Below, one piece after another: positions 24,886-33,722 of a stretch of 64,000 nucleotides of DNA. The first letter of the stretch is position 1. Every line of letters begins with the position of its first letter. A program made the translations under genes and the position numbers. The stretch is taken from NCBI RefSeq assembly GCF_937468385.1, contig NZ_CALBWS010000024.1, positions 1 through 64,000 of the forward strand. Reading direction: 5' to 3'. A model generated the notes under the pieces. The model saw only the letters and a program-made list of their open reading frames with translations, made no database searches and had not been told where the DNA came from. The DNA is from Neobacillus rhizosphaerae. GTDB taxonomy: Bacteria > Bacillota > Bacilli > Bacillales > Cytobacillaceae.

Positions 24886-24914
24886 TGTTTATATTATCAT
24901 TGTTAATATAAACA
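24886..24914. promoter_or_regulatory. PadR operator candidate
   Basis: Perfect inverted repeat: TGTTTATATTA (24886-24896), a seven-base gap, TAATATAAACA (24904-24914), 25 bp upstream of the PadR ATG. The ATGT...ACAT outer ends are typical of PadR sites. Confidence 0.7.
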
Positions 24915-24989
24915 TTGTCAATATGGATTTGGGTTTTTTTTTCAGTCTTTCAAATACGCAAAGATGGGGGCAAGAATCCATCTCCATTA

Positions 24990-25195
24990 TTCAGAAAAAA
25001 AACTATCATGAGCCTCAACTCCCAACCCTACCACGGAAATAAATTTAGAGAACAAGCCGTAGTCACCTAATAAAGGCGGTGAGAGCAGAGCTAGACTTCA
25101 CATCTTTCGTCTAGTGAAATCGGTATTTCACTTTAACTGGTTAAAGTGATTCGTTTTTGCGGCGCTCCGCCCCTTTTCCACAGAAAATAGACCTA
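24990..25195. repeat. Degenerate dispersed repeat, family B copy 1
   Basis: Ordered blocks (atcatgag, ctcaactccc, aaaggcggtg, agagctagacttcac, gattcgtttttgcggcgctc, gccccttttccac) recur with substitutions at about 50600-50790. There is no coding potential. Together with the GC-rich repeat it fills the 870-bp gap between the PadR gene and yfkAB. Confidence 0.5.
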
Positions 25196-25451
25196 TTCAC
25201 ATTGTGAACAGGCCTCGAACTTTTTAAGTAAAACAGGAAAATTGCTTTATAAATTTAGAAAGGAAAAAATGGAGCGAAGCTTCGCAGACTCAAAAGAGCT
25301 GCATGGGCTTCGCTACTGCCGGTTACGGGGATTAAAGAATACAAGTGAACAGGCTCTCCATACAGCAGCCTGCCAAAATATAAAAAAGATTTCGACACAC
25401 TTAGCCAGCTTAGAAAAAGTGTGTGCAATTCTTTAGGTTGATTTGCCACCC

Positions 25452-25776
25452 TGTTGATTGGAGCGGAGGCACTCGACTCCTGCGGGATAGAGAGGTCACG
25501 GGAGACCCCGCAGGCTCCAAAAGAGCCGAGGAGAAGGAAAAGCGGAAGCGCCTTGTCCAGCCCCGACAAGCGCTGGAGGGCCTGACGTTGAAGTCGTTCT
25601 TTGACTTCAGCGGCAGGACCGAAGCGACCTCGAGGGGCTAGGCGCTGCAGCTAGACGGGCTCCCGGACCTCCCCGCGGAAAGCGAGTGCCCGGAGCGGAA
25701 ATCAACAGGCCAGTTCGCAGCCCCAATCCATTATTAAAAAATTGCCGAGAAATATACCCTTTCTCGACAATCTGAG
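25452..25776. repeat. Composite GC-rich dispersed repeat including the 221-bp element, copy 2
   Basis: 25556-25776 is the second copy of the element at 1-221. It is preceded by another repeat block (gattggagcggaggcactcg, ctgcgggatagagaggtcac, gaccccgcaggctcc, gaaaagcggaagcgccttg) typical of Bacillus intergenic repeats. Inverted segments such as CTGCGGG/CCCCGCAG can fold. Confidence 0.85.
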
Positions 25777-25795
25777 CAGGTGAGCCCTGCTTTTT

Positions 25796-26911
25796 CTATT
25801 TTTTGATCTTGTTTTTTCGTTTGCTAAAATCAACATCTTGATAATAGCTGTTTTTCACTAATATATTCGGCCCCAGACAAGAAACAGCTGGACAGTGGCA
25901 GCTTAATTCTTTTGCTAACGCTGATGATTGCCAAGTATCATAGGCAGATAAAAGATTGGTAGTTTGAATGTTTCCTAGTGGTGGTGCATCACCGAAATCA
26001 GTCACGATTATGTCCCCGTTAAAAATATTCACATTCAAACGGGAACGCCCATCTGGATCATTTCTTACGGTTACATTTTTACTTTCATAAAGCCGTTTTA
26101 AAAGCGCTAAATCATCTTGGTTACTGTTGCAAGGGTAGAATGGTAGCGTTCCAAACAGCATCCAAACATTTTCATTCCTTATATCCAATAAGTGGTGAAT
26201 GGCCTCGCGAATTTCCTCTAGTGTCAACACTTCCAAATTGCTGGCAAAGTCGCTAGAATACATAGGGTGCACCTCATGGCGTTGACAATGCATTTCATCA
26301 ACAATTTGGCGATGAATTTTCTCTAAATGAGGGATTGTCCGTTTGTTTAACATCGTTTCAGCCGACACCATCACCCCTGCTTTAACAAGCTCGCGGCTAT
26401 TTTCTATCATTCTAATAAAATATTTTTCACGTTGTGCGATATCAGGTTTCTTTTCCATTCTGGCAAAGCCACCCTCGACAAAATCATCGACTGTTCCCCA
26501 ATTGTGTGATATATGTAAAACATCTAAATATGGAACAATTAACTCATAACGAGGTAAATCAAGGGTTAAATTGGAGTTAATCTGCGTCCGAATGCCTCGT
26601 TCATGCGCATATTTTAAAATCGGCACTACATAGTTTTTCACGGAGGATAAGGATAGCATTGGTTCTCCTCCGGTAATGCTTAGTGAACGAAGAGTAGGAA
26701 TTTCTTCTAGTCTTTGTAATAGGAGATGTAGAGGCAGCGCCGTCGGATCCTTAGTCTGCAGCGTATAGCCTACTGCACAATGCTCACAGCGCATATTACA
26801 AAGTGTGGTTGTGGTGAATTCAATATTGGTAAGCTTGGACATTCCATATTGCTCAATATCCAAATATGCTTCCCAGGGATCAAATGAAGGGGTGATTTTT
26901 TCCAGTTTCAA
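25796..26911 (-). CDS. yfkAB: Radical SAM protein, YfkAB family
   Basis: 371 residues. The radical-SAM cluster motif CNMRCEHC sits near residue 40 (TTTTLCNMRCEHCAVGY), with the SAM-binding GGEPM after it. The C-terminus carries CHCPAVSC, the CxCxxxxC motif that defines YfkAB, probably holding a second cluster. The opening FDPWEAYLDIEQYG also matches the B. subtilis protein, which is of similar length. The reaction is unknown. AAGGAG is eight bases before the TTG at 26911; a TTG at 26917 is too close. It is transcribed alone, about 11 kb from the peptide gene, and is probably unrelated to it. Confidence 0.9.
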   Translation of the reverse strand: MKLEKITPSFDPWEAYLDIEQYGMSKLTNIEFTTTTLCNMRCEHCAVGYTLQTKDPTALPLHLLLQRLEEIPTLRSLSITGGEPMLSLSSVKNYVVPILKYAHERGIRTQINSNLTLDLPRYELIVPYLDVLHISHNWGTVDDFVEGGFARMEKKPDIAQREKYFIRMIENSRELVKAGVMVSAETMLNKRTIPHLEKIHRQIVDEMHCQRHEVHPMYSSDFASNLEVLTLEEIREAIHHLLDIRNENVWMLFGTLPFYPCNSNQDDLALLKRLYESKNVTVRNDPDGRSRLNVNIFNGDIIVTDFGDAPPLGNIQTTNLLSAYDTWQSSALAKELSCHCPAVSCLGPNILVKNSYYQDVDFSKRKNKIKK

Positions 26912-27049
26912 CTTCAAAACTCCTTAAACTCAGTAATAAAAACCTTTTTATTATAGCTGATTTAGGAAGTATTCGCTAATTTCAACTGCTATATAAACAT
27001 ATGAAAACAACAACATGATTATTCAAAGGGGATAAAGGGAAACTTTCAC

Positions 27050-27099
27050 CTAAGGGTGTTTGTTCCTCCCCTACTGATAGTAAGATAATTGAGTATACT
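27050..27099 (+). promoter_or_regulatory. FNT promoter with NreC-like box shared with the reductase operon
   Basis: CTAAGGG (27050-27056), CCCCTA (27068-27073), TGATAG (27075-27080), 13 bases, then a -10 TATACT (27094-27099). The CCCCTA-TGATAG-N13-TATA order copies the promoter at 13.3 kb. No good -35 is present, as expected for an activated promoter. Confidence 0.55.
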
Positions 27100-27119
27100 A
27101 TGAATGGTGGTTAAACAAG

Positions 27120-27908
27120 ATGGAAATGCAATCCTTAGGTGAAGTAGAAAAATTAGCTGCAAAAAAGGTGAAAATATTTCGGCAAAGCATCCTCCGTTAT
27201 CTATTACGATCGATGCTTGCGAGTATGTTTATTGGGTTTGGTGTCATTGTCGCATTTAAAACTGGTAATTTCTTTTATCTTGTCCACTCCCCACTCGCCT
27301 ATCCGATGGCGGCAATTACCTTTGGGGCTGCCATTATTTTAATCGCTTACGGCGGCGGAGATTTGTTTACCGGAAATACCTTCTATTACACGTATGCCGC
27401 CCTTCGTAAGAAATTAACCTGGACCGAGGTTTTTAAGCTATGGGGTACTAGTTACGCAGGGAACATTTTAGGGGCTGCAGTCTTTGCCTTTATTATTTTT
27501 ACAACGGGACTTTTCGCTGAATCATCCGTTAACGGCTTTTTGTTAAGTGTTGTGGAAAAGAAAATGCAAGTTCCTACGATGGAACTCTTTTTCCGAGCAA
27601 TCCTTTGTAATTGGCTTGTTTGTATGGCTTTCTTTCTTCCTATGGGATTAAAAGGAGATGGCCCAAAAATGTTTGCGATGATGTTGTTTGTGTTTTGTTT
27701 CTTTATTTCCGGGTATGAGCACAGCATCGCAAATATGTGTACCTTCGCCATCGCCTTAGTCTTAAACCATCCTGGAACGATTTCCTGGGGTGGCGTAATC
27801 CATAACCTTATCCCTGTTACGATTGGCAATCTGATTGGTGGCTCAGTTTTTATGGGAATGATGTACTATTATGTAAATAAGCCGTTTTTGGAGGACGATC
27901 AAGAATAA
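27120..27908 (+). CDS. Formate/nitrite transporter (FNT) family channel
   Basis: 262 residues with six membrane helices. FNT hallmarks include MLASMFIGFGVIVAF in helix 1, GGGDLFTGNTFYY in the broken helix 2 loop, NWLVCMAFFLP, and SGYEHSIANMCTF in the broken helix 5 with the central histidine. These pentameric channels pass formate, nitrite or hydrosulfide. The promoter it shares with the nitrate-reductase-like operon favours nitrite. It is a single gene with a strong terminator. Confidence 0.9.
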   Translation: MEMQSLGEVEKLAAKKVKIFRQSILRYLLRSMLASMFIGFGVIVAFKTGNFFYLVHSPLAYPMAAITFGAAIILIAYGGGDLFTGNTFYYTYAALRKKLTWTEVFKLWGTSYAGNILGAAVFAFIIFTTGLFAESSVNGFLLSVVEKKMQVPTMELFFRAILCNWLVCMAFFLPMGLKGDGPKMFAMMLFVFCFFISGYEHSIANMCTFAIALVLNHPGTISWGGVIHNLIPVTIGNLIGGSVFMGMMYYYVNKPFLEDDQE

Positions 27909-27923
27909 CTATTTTTAACACAA

Positions 27924-27960
27924 ACAAAACGCATGGTTAAGTTTTCCCATGCGTTTTGTT
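27924..27960 (+). terminator. Terminator of the FNT gene
   Basis: A 13-bp stem, ACAAAACGCATGG against CCATGCGTTTTGT, just after the stop. T-rich on both sides. Confidence 0.9.
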
Positions 27961-28173
27961 CTTTGTAATTGTAACATCTGTGTCGAAATGCTATCACAAA
28001 TATATAATTTGAGCTTATCGACAAATTGCCAGGGAAATATCAACAAATCCAGCAGAATATCGACAAATATTATGAATATCCTAAAAATAAAAATATTTCA
28101 GATGTGCGATGCCCTATAACGCGTTCCATCTAAATAGCTGACACATTGAGATTTTCACCGAATAAGAGCCATC

Positions 28174-29829
28174 CTAATATTCCATTTCATTATTTTTATA
28201 ATTCCACACCGTCTTATAGGCCAGTTTCCAAGCAAAAATGGTAATGACAAGAACCAGGACTAAATAAATGGTCACTCCATATGGAATAAACGTGACTGCA
28301 AAATGGATCCCTGTGAAAACGACGATGCAAAGTGAGGCAAGGAGTACTTTTAGTCCCCCACTCTGCTGGGCATCCTCAAATGATTCAGAAAATGGCAAAG
28401 TCCCTTTCAGATAGTTCGAGCAAATAACGGTGTAAAGAATGGCAGTCACAAAAACAACCAATAGATCGTCGATAATTTTTATCCCGAAGATGCCGACAAA
28501 GATCATGCTTAAGATGAGATAGACAGGTAAAAAAAGGTTAACAATAAATACCTTTAACACAGCACTATAAACCGGTGCTAAGTTTTGTATTGGCGCGGTT
28601 TTATATATCCAAGCCCCTTTATATTTCCCCGAATATTTCAGCATCGTAATCGCATTCGGAATCATCAAACTACTAAAATATATCGCTAGATACCATTTGC
28701 TCGAAACCATATGAGCATAGGAATTCATTTGAATAGCGTTAAACATAAAGACAAACGGAAAAACCAGCGACAATCCTAGAGCAGGATAAACCTTTAACCG
28801 GAATTCTCTTTCGTTTCGCATCATGTTATCAGCAAAGCGAAAGAATATCTTTTCCTCGTTACTTCGGCAAATAACACTAGTGAGCCAGGATTTCCACTTA
28901 CGGTCCTTACGTTTGCTTTTCCCGCTATTATTCGTTAGTTTTTGCAGGTTTCTTTCAAATGAAGGCATCATTCGAATATAGACCAAAGTGGCAATGACTG
29001 GGACAATCAATGCTAATAGTGAAAAAATCACTAGATACACGCTTGTATTGTGACTTAAAAATAGTTCAAATGGCGCACCAAACCAAATGGGTGGAATAAA
29101 GAATTGCCACCAGCTTGGAGAAAAAGTAATGTTCATATCGACAAAACTAAAGGCTCTCCCCAAAATCTGATAACCGATTGCGATTGAAACGGATAGACCA
29201 ATTTGGACATAGTTGATAATATCCTTCAGCTTTTCACCGTCAAAGTAACGAAGGATGAAAAAATAAATAAGCGCCGTTACAACAACAATAAATAAATTGA
29301 CTAAAATAAGACTTAACAATGCTAGAACTAAGAAAAAAATGCCATGTTTAAAGGTCCCTGCAATAATCGGAACTCCTGAAATAGCCGCAGTAAGAAAAAA
29401 TAAATAAATTGAAATATGAACCGTCTTTGCTACACTGATTGTTTTTTTATCAACGGGCTTTGTCTGAAGTATTCCCTTATCTTTGATATCGAGAAGAACA
29501 TTGGAAAAGTCGGAAATCATCGACGTCATCACCATAAACATCACAATTCCAAAAAAGATACTCATCTGAAATAGATAGTTCTTGCCAAAGATCACTACCG
29601 GGATAAGAAACAAACTGATAAATACATACATTCCTAACGACTTGATAAACCCATTTTCTTCTGGTTTCTTCTTTTTCTTGCCCTGCTGATTAAATATTGT
29701 TGGGGTTCTCCGCCCATCCATCGTAAGTTTAACCGCTAAAATTTTTCTCATCACGGTGTAATTGATGCCGAAGCTCTCAAAAAGTCGACGAAATAAATCT
29801 AGAAATCGAAGCGTTTGAAAGTTTTTCAT
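28174..29829 (-). CDS. ABC transporter permease (large multi-helix exporter type)
   Basis: About 551 residues with around twelve hydrophobic helices arranged as two halves, separated by a basic cytosolic segment (KSKRKDRKWKSWLTSVICRSNEEKIFF). The open frame reaches 29886, but AGAGG precedes the ATG at 29829, five bases past the ATPase stop, so the genes are coupled. It forms an exporter with the upstream ATPase. The substrate is unknown, and no two-component system is adjacent. A repeat of ATCGACAAAT/ATCAACAAAT motifs lies downstream at 28017-28070. Confidence 0.8.
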   Translation of the reverse strand: MKNFQTLRFLDLFRRLFESFGINYTVMRKILAVKLTMDGRRTPTIFNQQGKKKKKPEENGFIKSLGMYVFISLFLIPVVIFGKNYLFQMSIFFGIVMFMVMTSMISDFSNVLLDIKDKGILQTKPVDKKTISVAKTVHISIYLFFLTAAISGVPIIAGTFKHGIFFLVLALLSLILVNLFIVVVTALIYFFILRYFDGEKLKDIINYVQIGLSVSIAIGYQILGRAFSFVDMNITFSPSWWQFFIPPIWFGAPFELFLSHNTSVYLVIFSLLALIVPVIATLVYIRMMPSFERNLQKLTNNSGKSKRKDRKWKSWLTSVICRSNEEKIFFRFADNMMRNEREFRLKVYPALGLSLVFPFVFMFNAIQMNSYAHMVSSKWYLAIYFSSLMIPNAITMLKYSGKYKGAWIYKTAPIQNLAPVYSAVLKVFIVNLFLPVYLILSMIFVGIFGIKIIDDLLVVFVTAILYTVICSNYLKGTLPFSESFEDAQQSGGLKVLLASLCIVVFTGIHFAVTFIPYGVTIYLVLVLVITIFAWKLAYKTVWNYKNNEMEY

Positions 29830-29833
29830 CCAT

Positions 29834-30619
29834 TTATACCTCTTGAACGATGGCGACGAATTCCTCTGCCAGCGCCTTATATTCATTAAAACCAGTTAGC
29901 TGATTAAAGATTTGTTCCAATGTACCTTCCTTATTTTGCTCCTTTAACTCGTTGAAGCTGCCATCGGCGACAATTTTTCCATCATTGATTAAGATGATCC
30001 GATTACTAATTTTCTCGACGACGTCCATGATATGTGAGGAATAGAATATCGTTTTTCCCTGCGCCGCGAGAACAGCTAGGATTTCTTTAAAGACCATGAC
30101 ACTATTGGCATCAAGTCCGCTCAACGGCTCATCTAAAAATAACAGGTCTGGGTTATGTAATAAACTGGAGATAATGAGGACCTTTTGACGCATCCCTTTG
30201 GAATACGAAGCGATTCGCGAGTGGTACACCTCTTCCAAGCCAAAAACTTTCATCAGCCTTTGAGCCTTTTCATCCGCCTCTTGAAGGTCAAGTCCATACA
30301 ATTCCCCAATAAAGGTTAAATACTCCATCGCGGTGAGATTATCATAGAGTTCGGCAATTTCCGGCACATAGCCAATTTTTCTTTTATAGTCGATATTCTT
30401 TTCAGTGACTTCCTCGCCAAAAATCTCAACCTTGCCGGAATAGTCCCCCTCAAGCCCAAGCAAAATTTTAATCGTTGTACTTTTACCGGCACCATTCGGT
30501 CCAATATAACCGATTATTTGTCCGCGATGGACCGTCAAATCAATCCCTCTTAATACATTTTTGGTCCCGTAATTCTTTTTTAAATCCCGTAGACATAGAA
30601 CTACCTCTTCGATGACCAT
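29834..30619 (-). CDS. ABC transporter ATP-binding protein
   Basis: About 261 residues: Walker A GPNGAGKST, signature SYSKGMRQKV, Walker B LLFLDEPLSG, and the switch histidine in FYSSHIMD. It is of the exporter ATPase group that pairs with separate permeases. The start is ambiguous: GTG at 30622 or ATG at 30619 behind AGAAGG, both close to the ribosome-binding site. It overlaps nothing but lies four bases before the permease start. Confidence 0.85.
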   Translation of the reverse strand: MVIEEVVLCLRDLKKNYGTKNVLRGIDLTVHRGQIIGYIGPNGAGKSTTIKILLGLEGDYSGKVEIFGEEVTEKNIDYKRKIGYVPEIAELYDNLTAMEYLTFIGELYGLDLQEADEKAQRLMKVFGLEEVYHSRIASYSKGMRQKVLIISSLLHNPDLLFLDEPLSGLDANSVMVFKEILAVLAAQGKTIFYSSHIMDVVEKISNRIILINDGKIVADGSFNELKEQNKEGTLEQIFNQLTGFNEYKALAEEFVAIVQEV

Positions 30620-30687
30620 CACCTTCTATCTAATTTGATAGTTTAATATTAGCATATTTTACCTGGATTACTAATAAAAGTATGGAC

Positions 30688-30720
30688 ATAAAAATGGCTG
30701 GACGTCTTGTCCAACCATTT
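30688..30720 (-). terminator. Terminator of recQ
   Basis: Minus strand AAATGGTTGGAC against GTCCAGCCATTT, then TTTTATG, directly after the stop at 30727. Confidence 0.85.
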
Positions 30721-30726
30721 GCCGCT

Positions 30727-32856
30727 TTATTTATTTTTACTCAAATAATACAGAAAAACTTTTATAATAAAATAGCTGACTTCCTCTGGAAGAAGTTCCT
30801 TAATTGGTTTTAAGCGTTCACGCCCAGCTTCTTCCACCGCCTTTTCTAAAAGAGGAATATACTCACTAGGAACAAGGCTAGAGAAGTCGACATCTAATCC
30901 TTGCTGGGCACATTGGAGCAAATGGCTTTCCACGGTGCTGATAGCGAGTTCACGTTGTTCAGCAATTTCCTTTATAGATAAGTGCTTTTGATGGAAGGAA
31001 AATGTCTCCAAATGGGAATCAGTTACCGCTTTTTTGGCTGTCTTTTTCGGTATTGCCGATTCTATTTGGATTTCGCTCTGATAATCTGGATGACCTTCTA
31101 AAAAAGCACGGATAGCTTGAATAAATTCAAGTCCATATTTATTCAACTTATGTTCCCCAACACCGCTGACCTGTAAAAACTCTTCGTTGGTTTTTGACTG
31201 CTTAGCACACATATCCTTAAGCGCGGCATCAGAGAAAATCACAAATGGCGGAACTTTTTCTGTTTCCGCAATCCGCTTCCGAACTTCTCTTAATTCTTCA
31301 AACAATGGATCATTCTTCGAAACCTGTTTAACCTGGACTGTCTCTCTGCGAAAGACTTGCTCCTTGCCAAGTAAAATATCTTTTCCTTTTTGGGAAACAT
31401 AAAGAGTAGGAAACTGCCCCTGTTCAATCGCGATTAACTCCTGAGAAATTAAAAATTCAATAAAATCACTGACTTCCTTCGCCCCTTGGTCCTTCATGAT
31501 TCCATAGGTTGAAAGCCGATCAAATCCTAGCTCGGTTACTTTTTTATTTTTTGAGCCGGTCAGCACCTGGGCAATGAGTGTTTTTCCAAATCTCTGTCCC
31601 ATCCTAATGACACAGGACATTGTCATTTGTGCTTCCTTTGTTACATCAATCCTTGTCCTGGAATCCGTGCAATTTCCACATCTTTCACAAGGCTCAGTTT
31701 CTTCTTCACCAAAATAGTTTAAAATAAATTCCTGCAGACAGTTTTCCGTATGGCAATAATCCACCATCTGCTGCAGTTTTTCCAACTCTTGTGTGATTCG
31801 ACTTCTATCAATCGATTGATCAATTAAGAAACGTTGAATTTGCACATCTTGAGGGGAATAAAGCAGAATGCATTCACTTTTTAGTCCATCACGACCGGCA
31901 CGGCCAGCTTCCTGGTAATAGCTCTCCATATTTTTCGGTAGTTGGTAGTGAAGAACATAGCGGATATTGGATTTATCAATCCCCATCCCGAAGGCAGAGG
32001 TTGCGACCATGACTGAAGCTTTATCTTCTAAAAATCGTTCCTGCTCGCGAGCACGGTCCACATCCCCCATCCCCGCATGATACCTAGCAACATTGATGTT
32101 TTCCTTCCGCAGCCTTTCATAGAGCTGGTCGACGTTTTTCCTAGTTGCCGCGTAAATAATCCCTGCTTCTTTGTCATTCTTTTTAAGATAATCTTGAAGA
32201 TACTTCACCCGGTCCTGTCCTTTAATGACTGAAAAAGAAAGGTTTTCCCGTTCAAATCCTGTGATAATCGTATTTCTTTCATCAATATTTAGCAGATGAC
32301 AAATATCCTCACGGACTCTTGGCGTCGCGGTCGCCGTTAAAGCAAGAACATTCGGCCTTTGCGGCAAGCTATCGATCATTTGTTGGATATGGCGATAACT
32401 TGGACGGAAATCATGGCCCCATTGTGAAATACAATGAGCTTCATCGACAGCAACTAAGGGGATTTCCATCTGATTAAGATCTTCAAGAAAGTCGTACGAT
32501 TCCAAACGTTCCGGTGCAATGTAGAGTAATTTATATTTTCCTCGCTTTGCCTCACGCATCCTTTCATTTGCCTCATTAAAATTTAGGGAGCTATTGATAA
32601 ATGTCGCTGGGATACCAATTTGAGTGAGGGCATCTACTTGGTCCTTCATTAATGAGATGAGCGGGGATATGACAATTGTGGTACCCGGAAGGATAAGGGC
32701 TGGAATTTGATAGCAAATCGATTTTCCGCCGCCAGTCGGCATGACACAAATGGTATTTTGGCCAGCTACTACCGAATGGATGGCCTGCTCTTGGCCCTTC
32801 CGGAAGGCACTATAGCCAAAATACGATTCTAGTAAGGGCAGTGCTTTTTCAAACAA
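30727..32856 (-). CDS. recQ: ATP-dependent DNA helicase RecQ
   Basis: 709 residues. Helicase motifs: I in VMPTGGGKSICYQIPALI, II as DEAH (VAVDEAHCISQWGHDFRPSY), and motif VI in QEAGRAGRDG. The RQC part has zinc cysteines around CLQEFILNYFGEEE and CERCGNC, and an HRDC domain lies near EEFLQVSGVGEHKLNKYG. The C-terminus adds a helix-turn-helix (LSIKEIAEQRELAISTVESHL). It unwinds recombination and replication intermediates. AAAGGAG eight bases before the TTG at 32856 fixes the start. Confidence 0.9.
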   Translation of the reverse strand: MFEKALPLLESYFGYSAFRKGQEQAIHSVVAGQNTICVMPTGGGKSICYQIPALILPGTTIVISPLISLMKDQVDALTQIGIPATFINSSLNFNEANERMREAKRGKYKLLYIAPERLESYDFLEDLNQMEIPLVAVDEAHCISQWGHDFRPSYRHIQQMIDSLPQRPNVLALTATATPRVREDICHLLNIDERNTIITGFERENLSFSVIKGQDRVKYLQDYLKKNDKEAGIIYAATRKNVDQLYERLRKENINVARYHAGMGDVDRAREQERFLEDKASVMVATSAFGMGIDKSNIRYVLHYQLPKNMESYYQEAGRAGRDGLKSECILLYSPQDVQIQRFLIDQSIDRSRITQELEKLQQMVDYCHTENCLQEFILNYFGEEETEPCERCGNCTDSRTRIDVTKEAQMTMSCVIRMGQRFGKTLIAQVLTGSKNKKVTELGFDRLSTYGIMKDQGAKEVSDFIEFLISQELIAIEQGQFPTLYVSQKGKDILLGKEQVFRRETVQVKQVSKNDPLFEELREVRKRIAETEKVPPFVIFSDAALKDMCAKQSKTNEEFLQVSGVGEHKLNKYGLEFIQAIRAFLEGHPDYQSEIQIESAIPKKTAKKAVTDSHLETFSFHQKHLSIKEIAEQRELAISTVESHLLQCAQQGLDVDFSSLVPSEYIPLLEKAVEEAGRERLKPIKELLPEEVSYFIIKVFLYYLSKNK

Positions 32857-33031
32857 GATGGTTTCTCCTTTCAATTTGGGGATAATGTATGTAATTGTGC
32901 TAAGATAGCTTTAGTAAACTTATCTATATTATACCTTGATTTTTCAGGTTTTGTTAAAGATTATTATGTTGTAACTCTTATTATTATAAGATACTCTGAA
33001 AGATTAAGAGTGTTATAGAATGGAGGAAAAT

Positions 33032-33676
33032 ATGACAATTAAAGCAGTGATTTTTGATTTTGATGGAACCATTATTGATACTGAAACGATTTGGTTTGAA
33101 GTTTACCAGGAAATCCTGAAAGAAACATATGAAATGGAATTGCCACTAGCGGAATTTGCAAAATGTATCGGTACCACAGATGAGGGGTTTTTTCTATACA
33201 TAGAAAACCAAACCGGAATGAAGATTGATAAACAAGAAATAAAAAATTTAGCAACAGAATGCTTTTTAGAAAAAAAGGGAATCTTAGAGGTTCGTGAAGG
33301 GGTAAAAGAAAAACTAGATGAAGCTAAGGAACTTGGATATAAGATTGGACTTGCTTCTAGTTCATCTCGGGAATGGGTGGAAGGATTCCTTAGACAATTT
33401 GAACTTTGGGATTATTTCTCGGTGATAAAAACAAAAGAAGATGTAGCTAAAGTTAAACCCGATCCCGCACTTTATTTACAGGCTTTAGCAGAATTACAAG
33501 TGGAACCACAAGAGGCATTGGCAATAGAAGATTCGCTTAATGGAGCACTTGCAGCAATCGAAGCTGGGATGGAATGCATCGTTATCCCCAATCAGGTTAC
33601 ATCCTTTTTAAACTTTCATGAAAAGGCTGTTCGTTCTGAATCATTTTTTGATTTTAGCTTTAAAAAAATCAAATAA
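33032..33676 (+). CDS. HAD-superfamily phosphatase/phosphomutase-like protein
   Basis: 214 residues. The nucleophile motif FDFDGTIIDTE at the start, the cap domain, motif II serine in GLASSSSREW, motif III lysine in KVKPDPALY and motif IV IEDSLNG are all present. It is close to the beta-phosphoglucomutase/YhcW branch of HAD enzymes. The substrate is unknown. GGAGG five bases before the ATG at 33032 overrides the ATG at 33020. Divergent from recQ and convergent with the CoA-transferase operon. Confidence 0.85.
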   Translation: MTIKAVIFDFDGTIIDTETIWFEVYQEILKETYEMELPLAEFAKCIGTTDEGFFLYIENQTGMKIDKQEIKNLATECFLEKKGILEVREGVKEKLDEAKELGYKIGLASSSSREWVEGFLRQFELWDYFSVIKTKEDVAKVKPDPALYLQALAELQVEPQEALAIEDSLNGALAAIEAGMECIVIPNQVTSFLNFHEKAVRSESFFDFSFKKIK

Positions 33677-33686
33677 GAGAAAAATT

Positions 33687-33722
33687 AGACTGCCGATTGA
33701 TCCCCGGCAGTCTATGCTTTTT
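33687..33722. terminator. Bidirectional terminator
   Basis: AGACTGCCG pairs with CGGCAGTCT, followed by a T-run at 33718-33723. It serves the HAD gene and probably the convergent CaiB-like gene. Confidence 0.8.

Noticed and set aside
25242..25641. ORFs on both strands over the GC-rich repeat
   Set aside because: They consist of dispersed repeat sequence, lack ribosome-binding sites and have no protein-like motifs.
25796..26911. YfkAB radical SAM enzyme as a maturase for the 21-residue peptide
   Set aside because: It is 11 kb away behind many unrelated genes and is a widely conserved single-gene protein in bacilli with its own identity (CxCxxxxC tail).
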